Of a DNA stretch of 47,389 nt, positions 14,395 through 22,956 are shown one piece after another. Numbering within the stretch: the first letter of the stretch is position 1; each line of letters opens with the position of its first letter. The notes beneath the pieces are model-generated. The model worked only from the letters and a program-made list of their open reading frames with translations. It made no database searches and had not been told where the DNA came from. A program made the translations under genes and the position numbers. Origin of the DNA: a virus; the IMG/VR virus record IMGVR_UViG_3300045950_000330, positions 1-47,389 of that record. One strand, written 5' to 3'.

Positions 14395-16425
14395 TTACGG
14401 CGCCGCGCCGGCTTCCGGCATAGTGCGGCCCGTCGATCCGGAAGTGCCGCTTTCCGGCGTGCCGTTGACGCGCAGATTGCCGATCGCGTTGGAAACGGTC
14501 GATTTGACCTTGGTCCAGAAATCGGGCGCCGGCTCGACCGTGACCTTGACGTTAACGTCGGCCTGACCCTTGATCTGCGCCTCCACCGGCGCGGATTGCA
14601 GCGCGGCGCGCACGCCGTCGATCGTCAACGGCGCCATCTTGTCGGGTGCAAAAGTCTGCGTCGCCGGCAAAAAGCCGTGCCGCTCCATTTGCTGCAGATA
14701 CGACGCCAGCCGCGCGGAAAAACCGGCGGTGTCGGAATAGGCCATACCGGCCGGCACCGTAAGCGCGGCGGCGCCCGCAAGCGCGCCGGCGCCTCCGGCG
14801 GCAACCGCAGCGCCGCCGGCGGCGGCCGCCGACGCCGACACGCCGAACAGGCGTGCGAGGCCGGCAACGCCGGAGGCAAATTTGCCGAGCACGAGAGTCA
14901 GCGGCCCCAGCGCGGCCGTCGCCGCAACCGCATAGGTGCCGATCTCGATCAGCCTCGGATTTATTTCGGCGACCTTGTTCAAACCGGCGGCCAGCGCGTC
15001 CATACCCTTGGCGAGCGACGCCAGCACCCCGGAATCCGCCATCGCCTGCAACAGATTCTGCCACGATCCGCGAAGGATGTTCTCAGACTGGATCAGGCCG
15101 GAATTGATGGTGGCCGCCATCTCGCGCGAAACCGACGTGCCGCGCTCGCGCGCGGCGGTCAATTCCTTCTCCATCTCGGCCAACATGTAAGTGACGCGCG
15201 CATTATCGAGATTTGCGAGGCGTACGGCTTGGCGCTGATCCATGAACTGCGCCATGAAGGCCGCAAAATTCGGCGCTTTCGCCGCCGCATCGCGCAAAAA
15301 CCGCATGATATCGATCTTCTCGATAGCTGTGCCGAGAATGCGCGTCGCCAGCTTGCCTGCAATATCGGCGTCGGCCAGCGATCCCGACCCGGTCCCCTGA
15401 ATCGCGGAAATGAGACCCTTTTCGAACTCCTCGCCCGACAACCCATCGAGGCGCGCGATATTCTTCACCAGATTGGCGCGGGCGGACGGCGACAATGTGC
15501 CCGTCTGTTGCTCGATCGCCGACGCGATCGCCTCCGGTTTCAACAACGCCGGATTCTTGATCACATAATCGTCCAGCTTCATGCCGAGCGCCGACAACGA
15601 CGCAAGCGCCGGACGCGTCGGCTTCAAGAATCGCACCATCATCGAGCGCAAGGCGACGCCGGCCTCCGGCCCCAAAATGCCGGCCTGCGCCAACACGGCG
15701 GTGAACGCGCCAAGCTGCTCGGGCGACACATTCAACTGTGCGGCCGCCGCAGCGGAATACTTGAACGTCTCGGAAATGCCCTTGATGTCGCCCGGCGCCA
15801 CCTTGTTCAGGATGGCGAACAGATCGACCATCTCGCGCAGATTCTTGTTGAGCGCCGACCCTTCCAGCATCTTGCCGGTCTTGTCGTACATCTTACCGAA
15901 GCCGGCGAGCGAGAAAATCGCAAGCTCGGAGGCCTTCGGCACGTCGATTTCGGCGAGAGTCGCAAAATCGAGAATCGGCTTCTGAATCGCCTGCAGATGG
16001 CGAGGCTCGAACCCGGCCTTGATCTGCTCGACCATGCCCTCCAGCACGCCGGCGGGGCCGAACGCGTAATCCTTGCCGAGAATGCGCGCCGTCTCGCGCG
16101 CCTGCTTGACCTGATCCTTGCTCAAATCGCCGAACGCCTCGAGCTTATTGGACGCCAACTCGAAACGCCGGATATTGTCATACACAGACTTGCCGGCGAG
16201 TATTGTCGGCAAGGTCAAACCGTAAGTGATTCCGCGTCCGACCGTAGTCAGCTTACGACCGACCGCATCCGCCTTATCGGCAAACGCCGCGATCGGAGCG
16301 TTGGCGCCCGCGGACTTCGCGGCCGTCGCCAAGGCGCGCAACTTCTGCGCCACGCGATCGAACGTCGCGCCGGTCGCGTCTGTCGCCGAGATGACGGCGT
16401 GCGCCTCGAGAACGCGCCTTGCCAT
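14395..16425 (-). CDS. Tail tape measure protein
   Basis: A 676-residue protein with TMP features: long helical and Ala-rich sequence, an N-terminal coiled region, the phage-tail-TMP type core (KSVYDNIRRFELASNKLEAFGDLSKDQ through GISETFKYSAAAAAQLNVSPEQLGAFTAVLAQAGILGPEAGVALRSMM), and hydrophobic stretches at about 495-565 (LGKFASGVAGLARLFGV, GALAGAAALTVPAGMAYS) that may insert into the membrane during injection. By the usual rule of about 0.15 nm per residue the tail would be near 100 nm. It follows the frameshifted chaperone pair, the universal order in contractile and long tails. Confidence 0.93.
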   Translation of the reverse strand: MARRVLEAHAVISATDATGATFDRVAQKLRALATAAKSAGANAPIAAFADKADAVGRKLTTVGRGITYGLTLPTILAGKSVYDNIRRFELASNKLEAFGDLSKDQVKQARETARILGKDYAFGPAGVLEGMVEQIKAGFEPRHLQAIQKPILDFATLAEIDVPKASELAIFSLAGFGKMYDKTGKMLEGSALNKNLREMVDLFAILNKVAPGDIKGISETFKYSAAAAAQLNVSPEQLGAFTAVLAQAGILGPEAGVALRSMMVRFLKPTRPALASLSALGMKLDDYVIKNPALLKPEAIASAIEQQTGTLSPSARANLVKNIARLDGLSGEEFEKGLISAIQGTGSGSLADADIAGKLATRILGTAIEKIDIMRFLRDAAAKAPNFAAFMAQFMDQRQAVRLANLDNARVTYMLAEMEKELTAARERGTSVSREMAATINSGLIQSENILRGSWQNLLQAMADSGVLASLAKGMDALAAGLNKVAEINPRLIEIGTYAVAATAALGPLTLVLGKFASGVAGLARLFGVSASAAAAGGAAVAAGGAGALAGAAALTVPAGMAYSDTAGFSARLASYLQQMERHGFLPATQTFAPDKMAPLTIDGVRAALQSAPVEAQIKGQADVNVKVTVEPAPDFWTKVKSTVSNAIGNLRVNGTPESGTSGSTGRTMPEAGAAP

Positions 16426-16433
16426 AACACCCT

Positions 16434-16867
16434 CTAGGATTTTCTGCGGCGCTTAGCCCATGCGACGGCGCGCGAGAGCCAATAATCGATCTCGCTCAGA
16501 CTCATTCCTCCGACCGACGCCGGATCGAATTTCAGATCGAAAACCAGAAGATCGGCGCAATCGGCCACGTTCACATGGCCGAAAGCGCGTCGCCGAAAAA
16601 ATCGACGACCGCCCGCTTGACCTTGATGGCGTCGATCAGGCACAGCCTGCCGATTAATATCGGATCGCAATCGACGCACCGCTTGATATACTCGTACAGT
16701 GCTTCGTCGTTGATGGTGGTGAATTTCACTCCGTCGCGCTCGCCGCTCGCCACCGGATCGCCGATTGTAAAATACTCGGCGGCGGTCGGCTCGCGCACGG
16801 TCAGGGACGCGATGGGGCCGTGATGGCCGGGCAACGGCTCTTTCAGCGTAACGGTGACGGTTTTCAT
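16434..16867 (-). CDS. Tail assembly chaperone, -1 frameshift product (gp41-42 fusion type)
   Basis: The short product is made up to the TGA at 16571. A -1 slip at the T-TTT-TTC heptamer (16595-16601) instead joins its first 91 residues to 53 residues read to 16434, giving 144 residues. The added part (RRRAFGHVNVADCADLLVFDLKFD then MSLSEIDYWLSRAVAWAKRR) has the C-terminal helix WLSRAVAWAK seen in GpE/gp42-like extensions. It has no convincing start of its own. In lambda, P2 and Mu the longer form binds the tape measure and the shorter coats it, at a low ratio. Frames, slip site and stem are seen directly; the ratio cannot be known. Confidence 0.85.
16555..16601 (-). promoter_or_regulatory. 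Programmed -1 frameshift signal
   Basis: Reading the minus strand, the heptamer T TTT TTC (16601 to 16595) is in the X-XXY-YYZ register of the chaperone frame. After a six-base spacer (GGCGAC) comes a two-part stem: GCGC pairs with GCGC, then a TT/TT internal loop, then TCGGCCA pairs with TGGCCGA around an eight-base loop. The zero-frame stop TGA sits in that loop. Slip-site type, spacer length and stem are all as in known -1 signals. Confidence 0.88.
16571..16867 (-). CDS. Tail assembly chaperone, short form (Mu gp41/P2 E-like)
   Basis: A 98-residue protein of the tail assembly chaperone family (E, 41 or 14). MKTVTVTLKEPLPGHHGPIASLTVREPTAAEYF, then GDPVASG and EYIKRCVDCDPILIGRLCLIDAIKVKRAVVDFFGDAL fit the family, including the two-domain acidic/helical structure and the DFF that sits on the slippery site. 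It coats the tape measure during tail assembly and is not in the virion. It lies between tube and tape measure genes, downstream of a strong hairpin. Confidence 0.9.
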   Translation of the reverse strand: MKTVTVTLKEPLPGHHGPIASLTVREPTAAEYFTIGDPVASGERDGVKFTTINDEALYEYIKRCVDCDPILIGRLCLIDAIKVKRAVVDFFGDALSAM

Positions 16868-16877
16868 GGTCGATCCT

Positions 16878-16946
16878 AAGAAAAGATCGCGCAGGCCGGC
16901 CGGTGACGCGGGCCGGCCCGTTACGGCCTATAGCTCGCCTGCGCGA
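16878..16946 (-). terminator. Terminator-like hairpin between tail tube and chaperone genes
   Basis: On the minus strand a perfect ten-base stem (TCGCGCAGGC at 16946-16937 with GCCTGCGCGA at 16896-16887), with further GGCCGG/CCGGCC pairing in the loop, is followed by TCTTTTCTT. It may work as a partial terminator that keeps tube mRNA high relative to downstream tail genes, or as a 3' stabiliser of tube mRNA. Confidence 0.6.
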
Positions 16947-16980
16947 CCGATACCCCTTGCGGGGATTGCCGGCGGAGATG

Positions 16981-17367
16981 TCAGCTATCGAGTTCCTGAT
17001 AGCGCGGACCCTCGATCTTGACCCCCTCGATCGCGCCCGAGGCCAGATTGAGGCGCGGTGCGCCGGTGAAACGGGCGCCCGTAAACAGATGCGTCCGATT
17101 GTTGTCGATCTCCTCGATCGTCGCATCGATCTTGCACAAACGCATCTTGTCGTTCCACTTGATGCCGCACGGTTTGCGGAACGCAACCTCGGCCGCAAAC
17201 AGCTTGGGCTTGGCGGTAAAGGCCGGAGAACCGTCCTGATTGGTCTGCGCCGAAATTTCCAGATTTGAGATATCGAGCGTGATATCGGCTTCGGTCGGCG
17301 CATAGCGAACGCCGTCGATCGTGATCGAAATGCGCCCGCCGAAAGAATTGCAGCAATCGTCCGCCAT
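16981..17367 (-). CDS. Tail tube protein (Mu gp40/gpM-like)
   Basis: A 128-residue protein of the Mu-type tail tube family. GGRISITIDGVRYAPTEADITLDISNLEISAQTNQDGSPAFTAKPKLFAAEVAFRKPCG, then TIEEIDNNRTHLFTGARFTGAPRLNLASGAIEGVKIEG fit the compact beta-barrel of tube proteins. As one of the most abundant tail proteins it has the strongest ribosome binding site of the region (AAGGAGGT, six-base spacing). It sits directly after sheath, as usual. Confidence 0.9.
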   Translation of the reverse strand: MADDCCNSFGGRISITIDGVRYAPTEADITLDISNLEISAQTNQDGSPAFTAKPKLFAAEVAFRKPCGIKWNDKMRLCKIDATIEEIDNNRTHLFTGARFTGAPRLNLASGAIEGVKIEGPRYQELDS

Positions 17368-17373
17368 GGCGGA

Positions 17374-17381
17374 ACCTCCTT
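17374..17381 (-). promoter_or_regulatory. Perfect Shine-Dalgarno for tail tube gene
   Basis: The minus strand reads AAGGAGGT six bases before the tube ATG, full complementarity to the 16S anti-SD core. Most other genes here have weaker GAGG or GGAG sites, which agrees with the high copy number needed for the tube. Confidence 0.8.
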
Positions 17382-17441
17382 AACAACGTTCGGATGACAG
17401 CGGCACCGGCATATGCGCCGGCGCCGGGAACGGCGGGCGGA

Positions 17442-18944
17442 TCAAACCGCGATCTGGCCGGACGGCGTTTCGTATTGCAGGAACGCCGTGATATTGGCCG
17501 CGAATACGCGCAACTGATTCACCACATCGACCGGCAGATAGGCGTTGAGACGGGTTGCGTTGTTGGCGTCGCGCTCGACTGCGACATATTGCGCGAACAG
17601 ATCCGGCTTTTCGGTCACGCCGAGCGCAACGAGATCGTAATAGGCGTGAATGATCGTATTGCGTACGGACTTGGGAGTCGCGATCTCGGACAGATTGAAC
17701 GGATTGTCGTCGGCGAGCGCCTGGCGCGCGTGACGGTTCGACACCGCCGCGCGCATGTAGCGCGTGAGAAACATCAATTGCGCCATCGTTTCCACGTCGC
17801 GGAACGTGGCGTCGGGTACGCCGGCATCCGTCTGCCGATAGGTCGTGACGACGCGATCGAGGATCACGCGGCCGTCCACCGTCACCTTATAGGCCGACAT
17901 GCCGTCCACATAGAGCGCCTGCCGGTCGTCGATATCCCACCACATCGAGCGCGCGCGCGGCGGCTGGACGCCGAGCAGCTGCAGCGTTTGCAGCGGGCGG
18001 GACAACTCCGGCGCATCGGACAAATGCGCGGCGGCGACGGCGCCGAGCGCGGCGGCCCATTCCCAAACCGGCGAGGGCGAAGATTGCGAGGCCATGATCG
18101 AGACGTGCCGATCGTTGCGGGCGTTGCCGAGCGTGACCTGCGCGGACAGATTGCCGAAATTCGCGGTGAAGTAGTGGCCGTAAAGCTGCCTGATCGGCGA
18201 CCAGCGACCGGACACGTCGTCCAGAAAATCGCGAATCGCATTGAGCGAATTTGCGTCGGCGTAGGGAGCCGCGACGAAATCGTACTCGTCGTCGCCGAGA
18301 TTGGCGAGGCCGGTCGCGAGCGCCGGGACGCCGGTGCCGCCGGACATGGCGACAACCGCAACCTTGCCGGCGAGCGCGTTCGGCTCATCGGTCGCAATCC
18401 ACAGATCGATACCGTTGCCGAGCGCGCCGACATGCCGCGCGGTGACGGTCACGATATGCTCGGAACCTGCGCCGCCGACGGCGGCCGTCGCCGGCAGCGT
18501 CGCGGCGTTGATCGCGGCGGCGAGCGCCGAGGCGACCGTGGCCGCCGTGTCGGCGGCGTTGACCTGAATGGTGAGACGTCGCCCCATGACGTGCAACACG
18601 CCCGCGCCGGTGACGCCCGGCGCGGTGACGGTCAGGGTGCCGGTTGCGGCGTTGCCGGCCGGGTCGGCAAGCGGCAAGGCCCAGATCGGCTGAAACGGCG
18701 CATTGCGGCGGGCGATCCGATACATATGCGCGAGCATCGATCCGGAGCCGAAAAGCGCATCGGCTTCCATTTCCGACTGGATCGGGCCGATCGGCTCATC
18801 GGCCGTCGCCGCGCCGGCGGCGATCTTCTGACCGACCAGCAAGAGGCGCGACTGCCCCTCATACGGCGTGCCGCCGGAATTGATCTCGGCATAGAAGAAC
18901 GGGACAAGGATATTGCCGGGAATGGCATTGAACGACACCGACAT
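17442..18944 (-). CDS. Contractile tail sheath protein (Mu gpL/gp39-like)
   Basis: A 500-residue tail sheath subunit. MSVSFNAIPGNILVPFFYAEINSGG and SRLLLVGQKIAAG are the family's N-terminal arm. The middle holds an Ala/Thr-rich beta insertion domain (LTVTAPGVTGAGVLHVMGRRLTIQV and onwards). The C-terminal domain shows VTTYRQTDAGVPDATFRDVETMAQLMFLTRYMRAAV and the closing helices up to FAANITAFLQYETPSGQIAV. Presence of a sheath shows the phage is a contractile-tailed (myovirus morphology) type. AGGAG lies just upstream of the ATG. Confidence 0.94.
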   Translation of the reverse strand: MSVSFNAIPGNILVPFFYAEINSGGTPYEGQSRLLLVGQKIAAGAATADEPIGPIQSEMEADALFGSGSMLAHMYRIARRNAPFQPIWALPLADPAGNAATGTLTVTAPGVTGAGVLHVMGRRLTIQVNAADTAATVASALAAAINAATLPATAAVGGAGSEHIVTVTARHVGALGNGIDLWIATDEPNALAGKVAVVAMSGGTGVPALATGLANLGDDEYDFVAAPYADANSLNAIRDFLDDVSGRWSPIRQLYGHYFTANFGNLSAQVTLGNARNDRHVSIMASQSSPSPVWEWAAALGAVAAAHLSDAPELSRPLQTLQLLGVQPPRARSMWWDIDDRQALYVDGMSAYKVTVDGRVILDRVVTTYRQTDAGVPDATFRDVETMAQLMFLTRYMRAAVSNRHARQALADDNPFNLSEIATPKSVRNTIIHAYYDLVALGVTEKPDLFAQYVAVERDANNATRLNAYLPVDVVNQLRVFAANITAFLQYETPSGQIAV

Positions 18945-19006
18945 TGCGAATCACTCCTCTTGCACCGGCAAGGCCGGCGGCGTGGCGGTCTTAACGTGCG
19001 GAAAGA

Positions 19007-19243
19007 TCAGCCGCGCTTGCGCTGATCGGATTTTTCGGATTTGGCGCCGGGCAGCGCGGCCTCGCGCGCAGGCTTTGACCGATCGATCACGATCACATCG
19101 CGATCACGGATGCGGCGCAGCCAATAGGTCGAAAGCGGCTTCATTTCGCCTTCGGCCGCGAGCGGCAGTTTGGTGATCGGATCGCGAACGAGCACCGGCG
19201 CACCGCCCTCGCCGAGCGACGGCTTCAAAAACGCATTCGACAT
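19007..19243 (-). CDS. DUF2635 family protein (Mu gp38-like)
   Basis: A 78-residue protein starting MSNAFLKPSLG. The pattern VRDPITKLPLAAEGEMKPLSTYWLRRIRDRDVIVID matches DUF2635, small proteins always next to the sheath gene of Mu-like phages. The C-terminus is basic and variable (KSEKSDQRKRG). Its structural role is not established. The upstream-extended frame contains no family features, so the ATG at 19243 is used. Confidence 0.8.
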   Translation of the reverse strand: MSNAFLKPSLGEGGAPVLVRDPITKLPLAAEGEMKPLSTYWLRRIRDRDVIVIDRSKPAREAALPGAKSEKSDQRKRG

Positions 19244-19277
19244 GATGAGAGTCCCAAATTTGAGCGATCTAGCCCGA

Positions 19278-20048
19278 TCAGGCTTGGAGGTTGTCGGCCG
19301 AGGCCGTGACGTGCGGATCGTCCGCGTCTTGCGGCGCGGGCGGTGACTTGGAATCGATCTCGAAGGTGACGCCTTCCAGACGATCGGGAACGGGCATCGC
19401 CGGCGCCTTGGGCGCGAGTCCGGTCGCGAGCGCAGCGCCATAGCTGGTCGCGGCAAGCTCCTGCACAATCGCGCGCACGGGTTGCGGCAGACGATCGAGG
19501 CCGGTCGCCGGCGCGGCCATGGCCGCGTCATAGCAAACCTCTTTCACCGCGAATTTCGCGCGGATTGTGCGCATGGCGAGACGATAGCCATCCTCGGCGG
19601 TACGATGCGGCTGCGATTGCCAGTCGATTGCGGCGCCCTTGGCGATCTTGCGGAACAGCCGACCGCTCGGCGCGAAATGCAGCGCGAAATAGATTTGCTC
19701 CTCAAGCAGATCAAGATCGGCCTCAAGCTCGGCATCGGTAAAGGCGAGGCCGGCGATATAATCGTTGCCATCGCGTTCCATCGCGATCACGGAAATCTCA
19801 AACGCAAGATCGATGACGGCCTTGTGCAGCATGCCGCCGGCTTGCGCGAGACGATCGAGATTGTGCAGATCGGAATAGACGACAACGATCGGACGACGCT
19901 CTTTCTCTTGAAGATCGTCGATCGGATCGAGTCGCGAATCGAATACATGCTCCTCGGCCAGCGTCGGCCACGGGCCGGATGACGCAAGCGCGGAAGTCGG
20001 CCGCAAGGCCTCAAGCGCGCACAGTCGCATCGCGAGTCTGGCGAGCAT
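19278..20048 (-). CDS. Unknown tail/neck protein in the Mu gp37 position
   Basis: A 256-residue protein not recognised with certainty. It begins MLARLAMRLCALEALRP, a helix typical of tail-completion proteins, then PIVVVYSDLHNLDRLAQAGGMLHKAVIDLAFEISVIA, AELEADLDLLEEQIYFALHFAPSG and FRKIAKGAAIDWQSQPHRTAEDGYRLAMRTIRAKFAVKE. A long Pro/Asp-rich C-terminal tail follows. Its position between the head-tail joining gene and DUF2635/sheath corresponds to Mu gp37 (DUF1834) or a tail terminator that caps the tail. That assignment is by position. Confidence 0.55.
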   Translation of the reverse strand: MLARLAMRLCALEALRPTSALASSGPWPTLAEEHVFDSRLDPIDDLQEKERRPIVVVYSDLHNLDRLAQAGGMLHKAVIDLAFEISVIAMERDGNDYIAGLAFTDAELEADLDLLEEQIYFALHFAPSGRLFRKIAKGAAIDWQSQPHRTAEDGYRLAMRTIRAKFAVKEVCYDAAMAAPATGLDRLPQPVRAIVQELAATSYGAALATGLAPKAPAMPVPDRLEGVTFEIDSKSPPAPQDADDPHVTASADNLQA

Positions 20049-20051
20049 CGA

Positions 20052-20447
20052 TCAAATCCGGTTGAGATCGAGCCGGGCAAAACCCGGCGTTGACGGCAGA
20101 ATTTCGGCGACGCGATATCGGGCGGCGGTTGCAACGCGCACAACGATATCGCCGCGCTGCGGCGCATAGGGCAGACGCGCAAGCTCAAGCGACAGGAACG
20201 GCCTCGCGCTGGCGTGCCCCGGCTTTTCCGGCATGACGCCCGGCGTGCGCACCGGGCCGCTATCGGCGCGGGCGGACGGCTCGCCCCACACGGCGAGCAA
20301 ATCGAGAACGATGGCGCGGGCCGGATCGACAACCGGCCGCGCGTTCACATCGGCCGACAGCATCATGGGACGAAACTCGAAAGTCTCGCCCATGATGCGA
20401 TCGTGCGCATTCGCCGCAGCGCGTGCGGCGGCGGCGAATGGAGTCAT
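20052..20447 (-). CDS. Putative head-tail joining protein
   Basis: A 131-residue protein. It opens with an Ala-rich helix (MTPFAAAARAAANAHDRIMGETFEFRPM), followed by beta-strand-rich sequence with FLSLELARLPYAPQRGDIVVRVATAARYRVAEILPSTPGFARLDLNRI. The GDIV...YRVAEILPSTPGFARLDL ending is typical of small beta-barrel head-tail connector proteins of siphovirus and Mu-like heads. It lies between the capsid cluster and the tail cluster. Function is inferred from place and fold hints only. Confidence 0.55.
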   Translation of the reverse strand: MTPFAAAARAAANAHDRIMGETFEFRPMMLSADVNARPVVDPARAIVLDLLAVWGEPSARADSGPVRTPGVMPEKPGHASARPFLSLELARLPYAPQRGDIVVRVATAARYRVAEILPSTPGFARLDLNRI

Positions 20448-20455
20448 AATAAGCC

Positions 20456-20791
20456 TCAGAGCGTATTGAGAAGAACCGTCCCCGTCGCATCGCCGGACGC
20501 CGCCGCCGCAACGGCGGCGCCGACGCGCGTATTAGAACCGACAGTCGTGGTGAAGTTTTTGGCCGTGTTGTCCCAATAGAGAACCGCGCCCTCGGCCCAC
20601 GCGGCGCCGGAGGCCTTCGGCATGCCGGAAAACACACCCCTGCGACGAAGCTCGAAAGCTTCACCCTCTGCGGCCGAATGCACGGCGACGCCGAAAATGC
20701 CTGCGCCGATCAGATACGGCGCGCCGGAAACAACGCCACCGGCGGGCGCGGTCAGGGACAGCGTGTCCCCGTGTTGCAGATAGTTTTTCAT
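20456..20791 (-). CDS. DUF2190 family capsid-associated protein
   Basis: A 111-residue protein with the DUF2190 pattern: MKNYLQHGDTLSLTAPAGGVVSGAPYLIGAGIFGVAVHSAAEGEAFELRRRGVF..., with internal GAVLYWDNTAKNFTTT and a final VGAAVAAAASGDATGTVLLNTL. Members lie directly after the major capsid gene and are thought to decorate or stabilise the head. The first 30 residues are a known, conserved beta segment. The ATG at 20791 gives the family's normal N-terminus. Confidence 0.82.
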   Translation of the reverse strand: MKNYLQHGDTLSLTAPAGGVVSGAPYLIGAGIFGVAVHSAAEGEAFELRRRGVFSGMPKASGAAWAEGAVLYWDNTAKNFTTTVGSNTRVGAAVAAAASGDATGTVLLNTL

Positions 20792-20823
20792 CTTGCGATC
20801 TCGCTTGCGATTGGAGGGATGGC

Positions 20824-20856
20824 GGAAACGAAACGGCCGGCGCGGGCGCCGGCCGT
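20824..20856 (-). terminator. Terminator-like hairpin after the capsid gene
   Basis: On the minus strand, a perfect ten-base stem (ACGGCCGGCG with CGCCGGCCGT, loop CCCG) is followed by TTCGTTTCC. It lies in the 86-base gap after the capsid stop. The weak U-tract suggests a partial terminator or an mRNA 3' stabiliser. Its place recalls the Mu-gpT downstream-element RNA described near Mu-like capsid genes, but identity was not tested. Confidence 0.55.
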
Positions 20857-20877
20857 CAGTCACGCATCGGCGCCGAA

Positions 20878-22953
20878 TCAGGCGCCGGGGTTGCGATAAG
20901 CGCCCCGGAAATCGATCGCGCCGGCACCGAAATCGTGTTCGAGCGACACGCCGACCCCCTGCACGCCGAACGGATTGTCGATCCGCAAACGCGGCGCGGT
21001 ATAGCCGTCCAGCATGCCCCACACCCACACCGGAAGCACGGCCGGATCGGCATAGAGTTCCCAAGCGTTGCCGGCGATCGGGCCGGAAACAACTTCCAGC
21101 TTGCCGGAGAACGGATTGACGTTGCTCGCCGAGGTCGGCGTGATGGCGGCGACGGCCATATCGGCCTCGGTTTCCTTGTCGGGACCGACAAGCAGAATAC
21201 GCGGCACAACGTTGAGCGTCGCGCCGGACTGGTTTTTCTGCTTGCGCATCGCCGCGCGGCCCTTGCCGAGACTGGTCGTGTCGATCGCGGTGCCGGCGGC
21301 GGCAAGGTTTCCGTGATCGGCATGGAACACGGCTTTGTTGTCCTCCAGCAAAACCGGGCCGATCGTGCCTTTCATGGCGTAGAAGGTCGTTTCCTCGAAA
21401 CGCGCGACCGTATCGCCATAGGAACCGATCACCTGATCGATGGCGCCGATATTGTCATCGATCAGCATCCGCCGCGAAAGCGCAAACTGGATCGCATAGG
21501 GCGCAACGGCGATCGTCTCTTTCGACTCACCGAACGTGCCGAATTTGATCTCGCCGGACTCGCCGACTTTTTGCAGCATCGGGAAGTCGCCGACGCGGAT
21601 TTGATCGTGCGGCCGGAAATCGCGGAAATTCCGCTTGGCGGAAATCCGCCGATAGGTCGGCTGCATCAAGCCGTAACGAGCGGCCAGAACGCGATTGATC
21701 GAGCCCTCAAACACGATCGGGAAATCGCTGGTCGTATGGAACGCGCGACGCAATACCTCCTCGCGCTGCGCGGCATCGCGCGGCATCTGGCGATGACCGA
21801 TCGCGGTGGCCGCCATTTCGGCAAGCGACATACCAACATAGTCGCGATAACCCTCGACGGCCGGCCGAGGCTGACCGTTATCACCGGCGGGCAAGGCCCG
21901 CGGGCCGCCGATGCGGATCGTCAGCGCATCTGTCATCGCATCCATGCGCGTCTGGGTTTCATCGCGAGTCACAGACAGCGAAACGGAACGCGAGGCGTTC
22001 GCTTGCGCGGCCAAATACTCGAAAGCGCGCGTGCGGAACGCATCGACGGGCAGACCGGACTCCACGGCGGCGCGGATATCCGTATCGGCCATGCCGGCGC
22101 GCGTGCCGATCGTATGAATTTCGGTCACACGCGCGCGCTCGGCCGCGACGGCGGCAGACACATCACCGGCGACCGGGCCTGCCGACGTAGCGCGCGCGGC
22201 CTCCGGCGCCGGAGCGACGGTCGCGGCCGATGCACCGGGCGCGGGTTCGGTACGGGTAGCCTCCGGCGCCGCGTGGGCCGAGGGCGCGGCGGGGGCAACA
22301 ACAGAACTTGCGGGCGGCGTGGCCGCCGGAACGTTACGACGCATATCGTCGCTCTCCTCAATTTGGGCGGTTGCCCGTTGCGATTCGGCCGCCGGCGCCG
22401 AACGAAACGACGCCTGCGGATCTGCGGGCACCGACACCAAGGAAACCTCAAGCAGTTCCCACTTGTCGGCCCGCCAAATTTCGGTTTCGCCTTCCAGCGA
22501 AGTGAGAGTCCAAGTCGTGACGCGATAGCCGACCGAAAGTCCGGTCATTTCGCCGCGCAAAACCATACCCTCGGCCCTGCGGCCGATCTCGGTATCCGCA
22601 AAGCGGACACGACCGCGCAATTCACCGCCCTCGATGTAAGCGGATTCGACTACACCGAGTACGGCATCGCTCGAATACTGGTTGTGACTATCGAGGAATC
22701 GGACTTGGCCGAGCGCAACGCGGCCAAGATCGACCGCCTCCGGCGTGATCGCTAATTCCTCATACACACCCCAACGCGAGACGCGCGCGCCGGTCGAAAA
22801 CACCGCCTCGATCGTACGCGTTTTCTCGTCATAGGATGACGGCGCGAAGCGCGCCAGAACGTCATCCGTCGCAAGGCGCGTGCAAACATCGCCCGGCGCA
22901 AATCCATCCGACGACACGCGCGGGCGCGCGGCCGATCGCTTCAATATTGCCAT
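20878..22953 (-). CDS. Fused prohead protease and major capsid protein
   Basis: A 691-residue fusion. Residues about 30-190 are an HK97-type (S78) prohead protease: SSYDEKTRTIEAVFSTGA, VRFLDSHNQYSSDAVLG (His90) and GEMTGLSVGYRV (Ser140). A linker at about 200-270 is Ala/Pro/Thr-rich. Residues about 330-691 are a Mu/HK97-fold major capsid protein: VGMSLAEMAATAIG, RRAFHTTSDFPIVFEGSINRVL, RVGDFPMLQKVGESGEIKFGTFGESKETI, then LDGYTAPRLRIDNPFGVQGVGVSLEHDFGAGAIDFRGAYRNPGA. Fusion lets the protease enter the procapsid with its substrate, as a scaffold. Cleavage in the linker region is expected but cannot be placed. Confidence 0.92.
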   Translation of the reverse strand: MAILKRSAARPRVSSDGFAPGDVCTRLATDDVLARFAPSSYDEKTRTIEAVFSTGARVSRWGVYEELAITPEAVDLGRVALGQVRFLDSHNQYSSDAVLGVVESAYIEGGELRGRVRFADTEIGRRAEGMVLRGEMTGLSVGYRVTTWTLTSLEGETEIWRADKWELLEVSLVSVPADPQASFRSAPAAESQRATAQIEESDDMRRNVPAATPPASSVVAPAAPSAHAAPEATRTEPAPGASAATVAPAPEAARATSAGPVAGDVSAAVAAERARVTEIHTIGTRAGMADTDIRAAVESGLPVDAFRTRAFEYLAAQANASRSVSLSVTRDETQTRMDAMTDALTIRIGGPRALPAGDNGQPRPAVEGYRDYVGMSLAEMAATAIGHRQMPRDAAQREEVLRRAFHTTSDFPIVFEGSINRVLAARYGLMQPTYRRISAKRNFRDFRPHDQIRVGDFPMLQKVGESGEIKFGTFGESKETIAVAPYAIQFALSRRMLIDDNIGAIDQVIGSYGDTVARFEETTFYAMKGTIGPVLLEDNKAVFHADHGNLAAAGTAIDTTSLGKGRAAMRKQKNQSGATLNVVPRILLVGPDKETEADMAVAAITPTSASNVNPFSGKLEVVSGPIAGNAWELYADPAVLPVWVWGMLDGYTAPRLRIDNPFGVQGVGVSLEHDFGAGAIDFRGAYRNPGA

Positions 22954-22956
22954 TGA

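Noticed and set aside
6580-19243. Transposable Mu-like phage
   Set aside because: The tail order is Mu-like, but no MuA/MuB-type transposase or Mu ends are visible and a serine recombinase sits at a tRNA attachment site.
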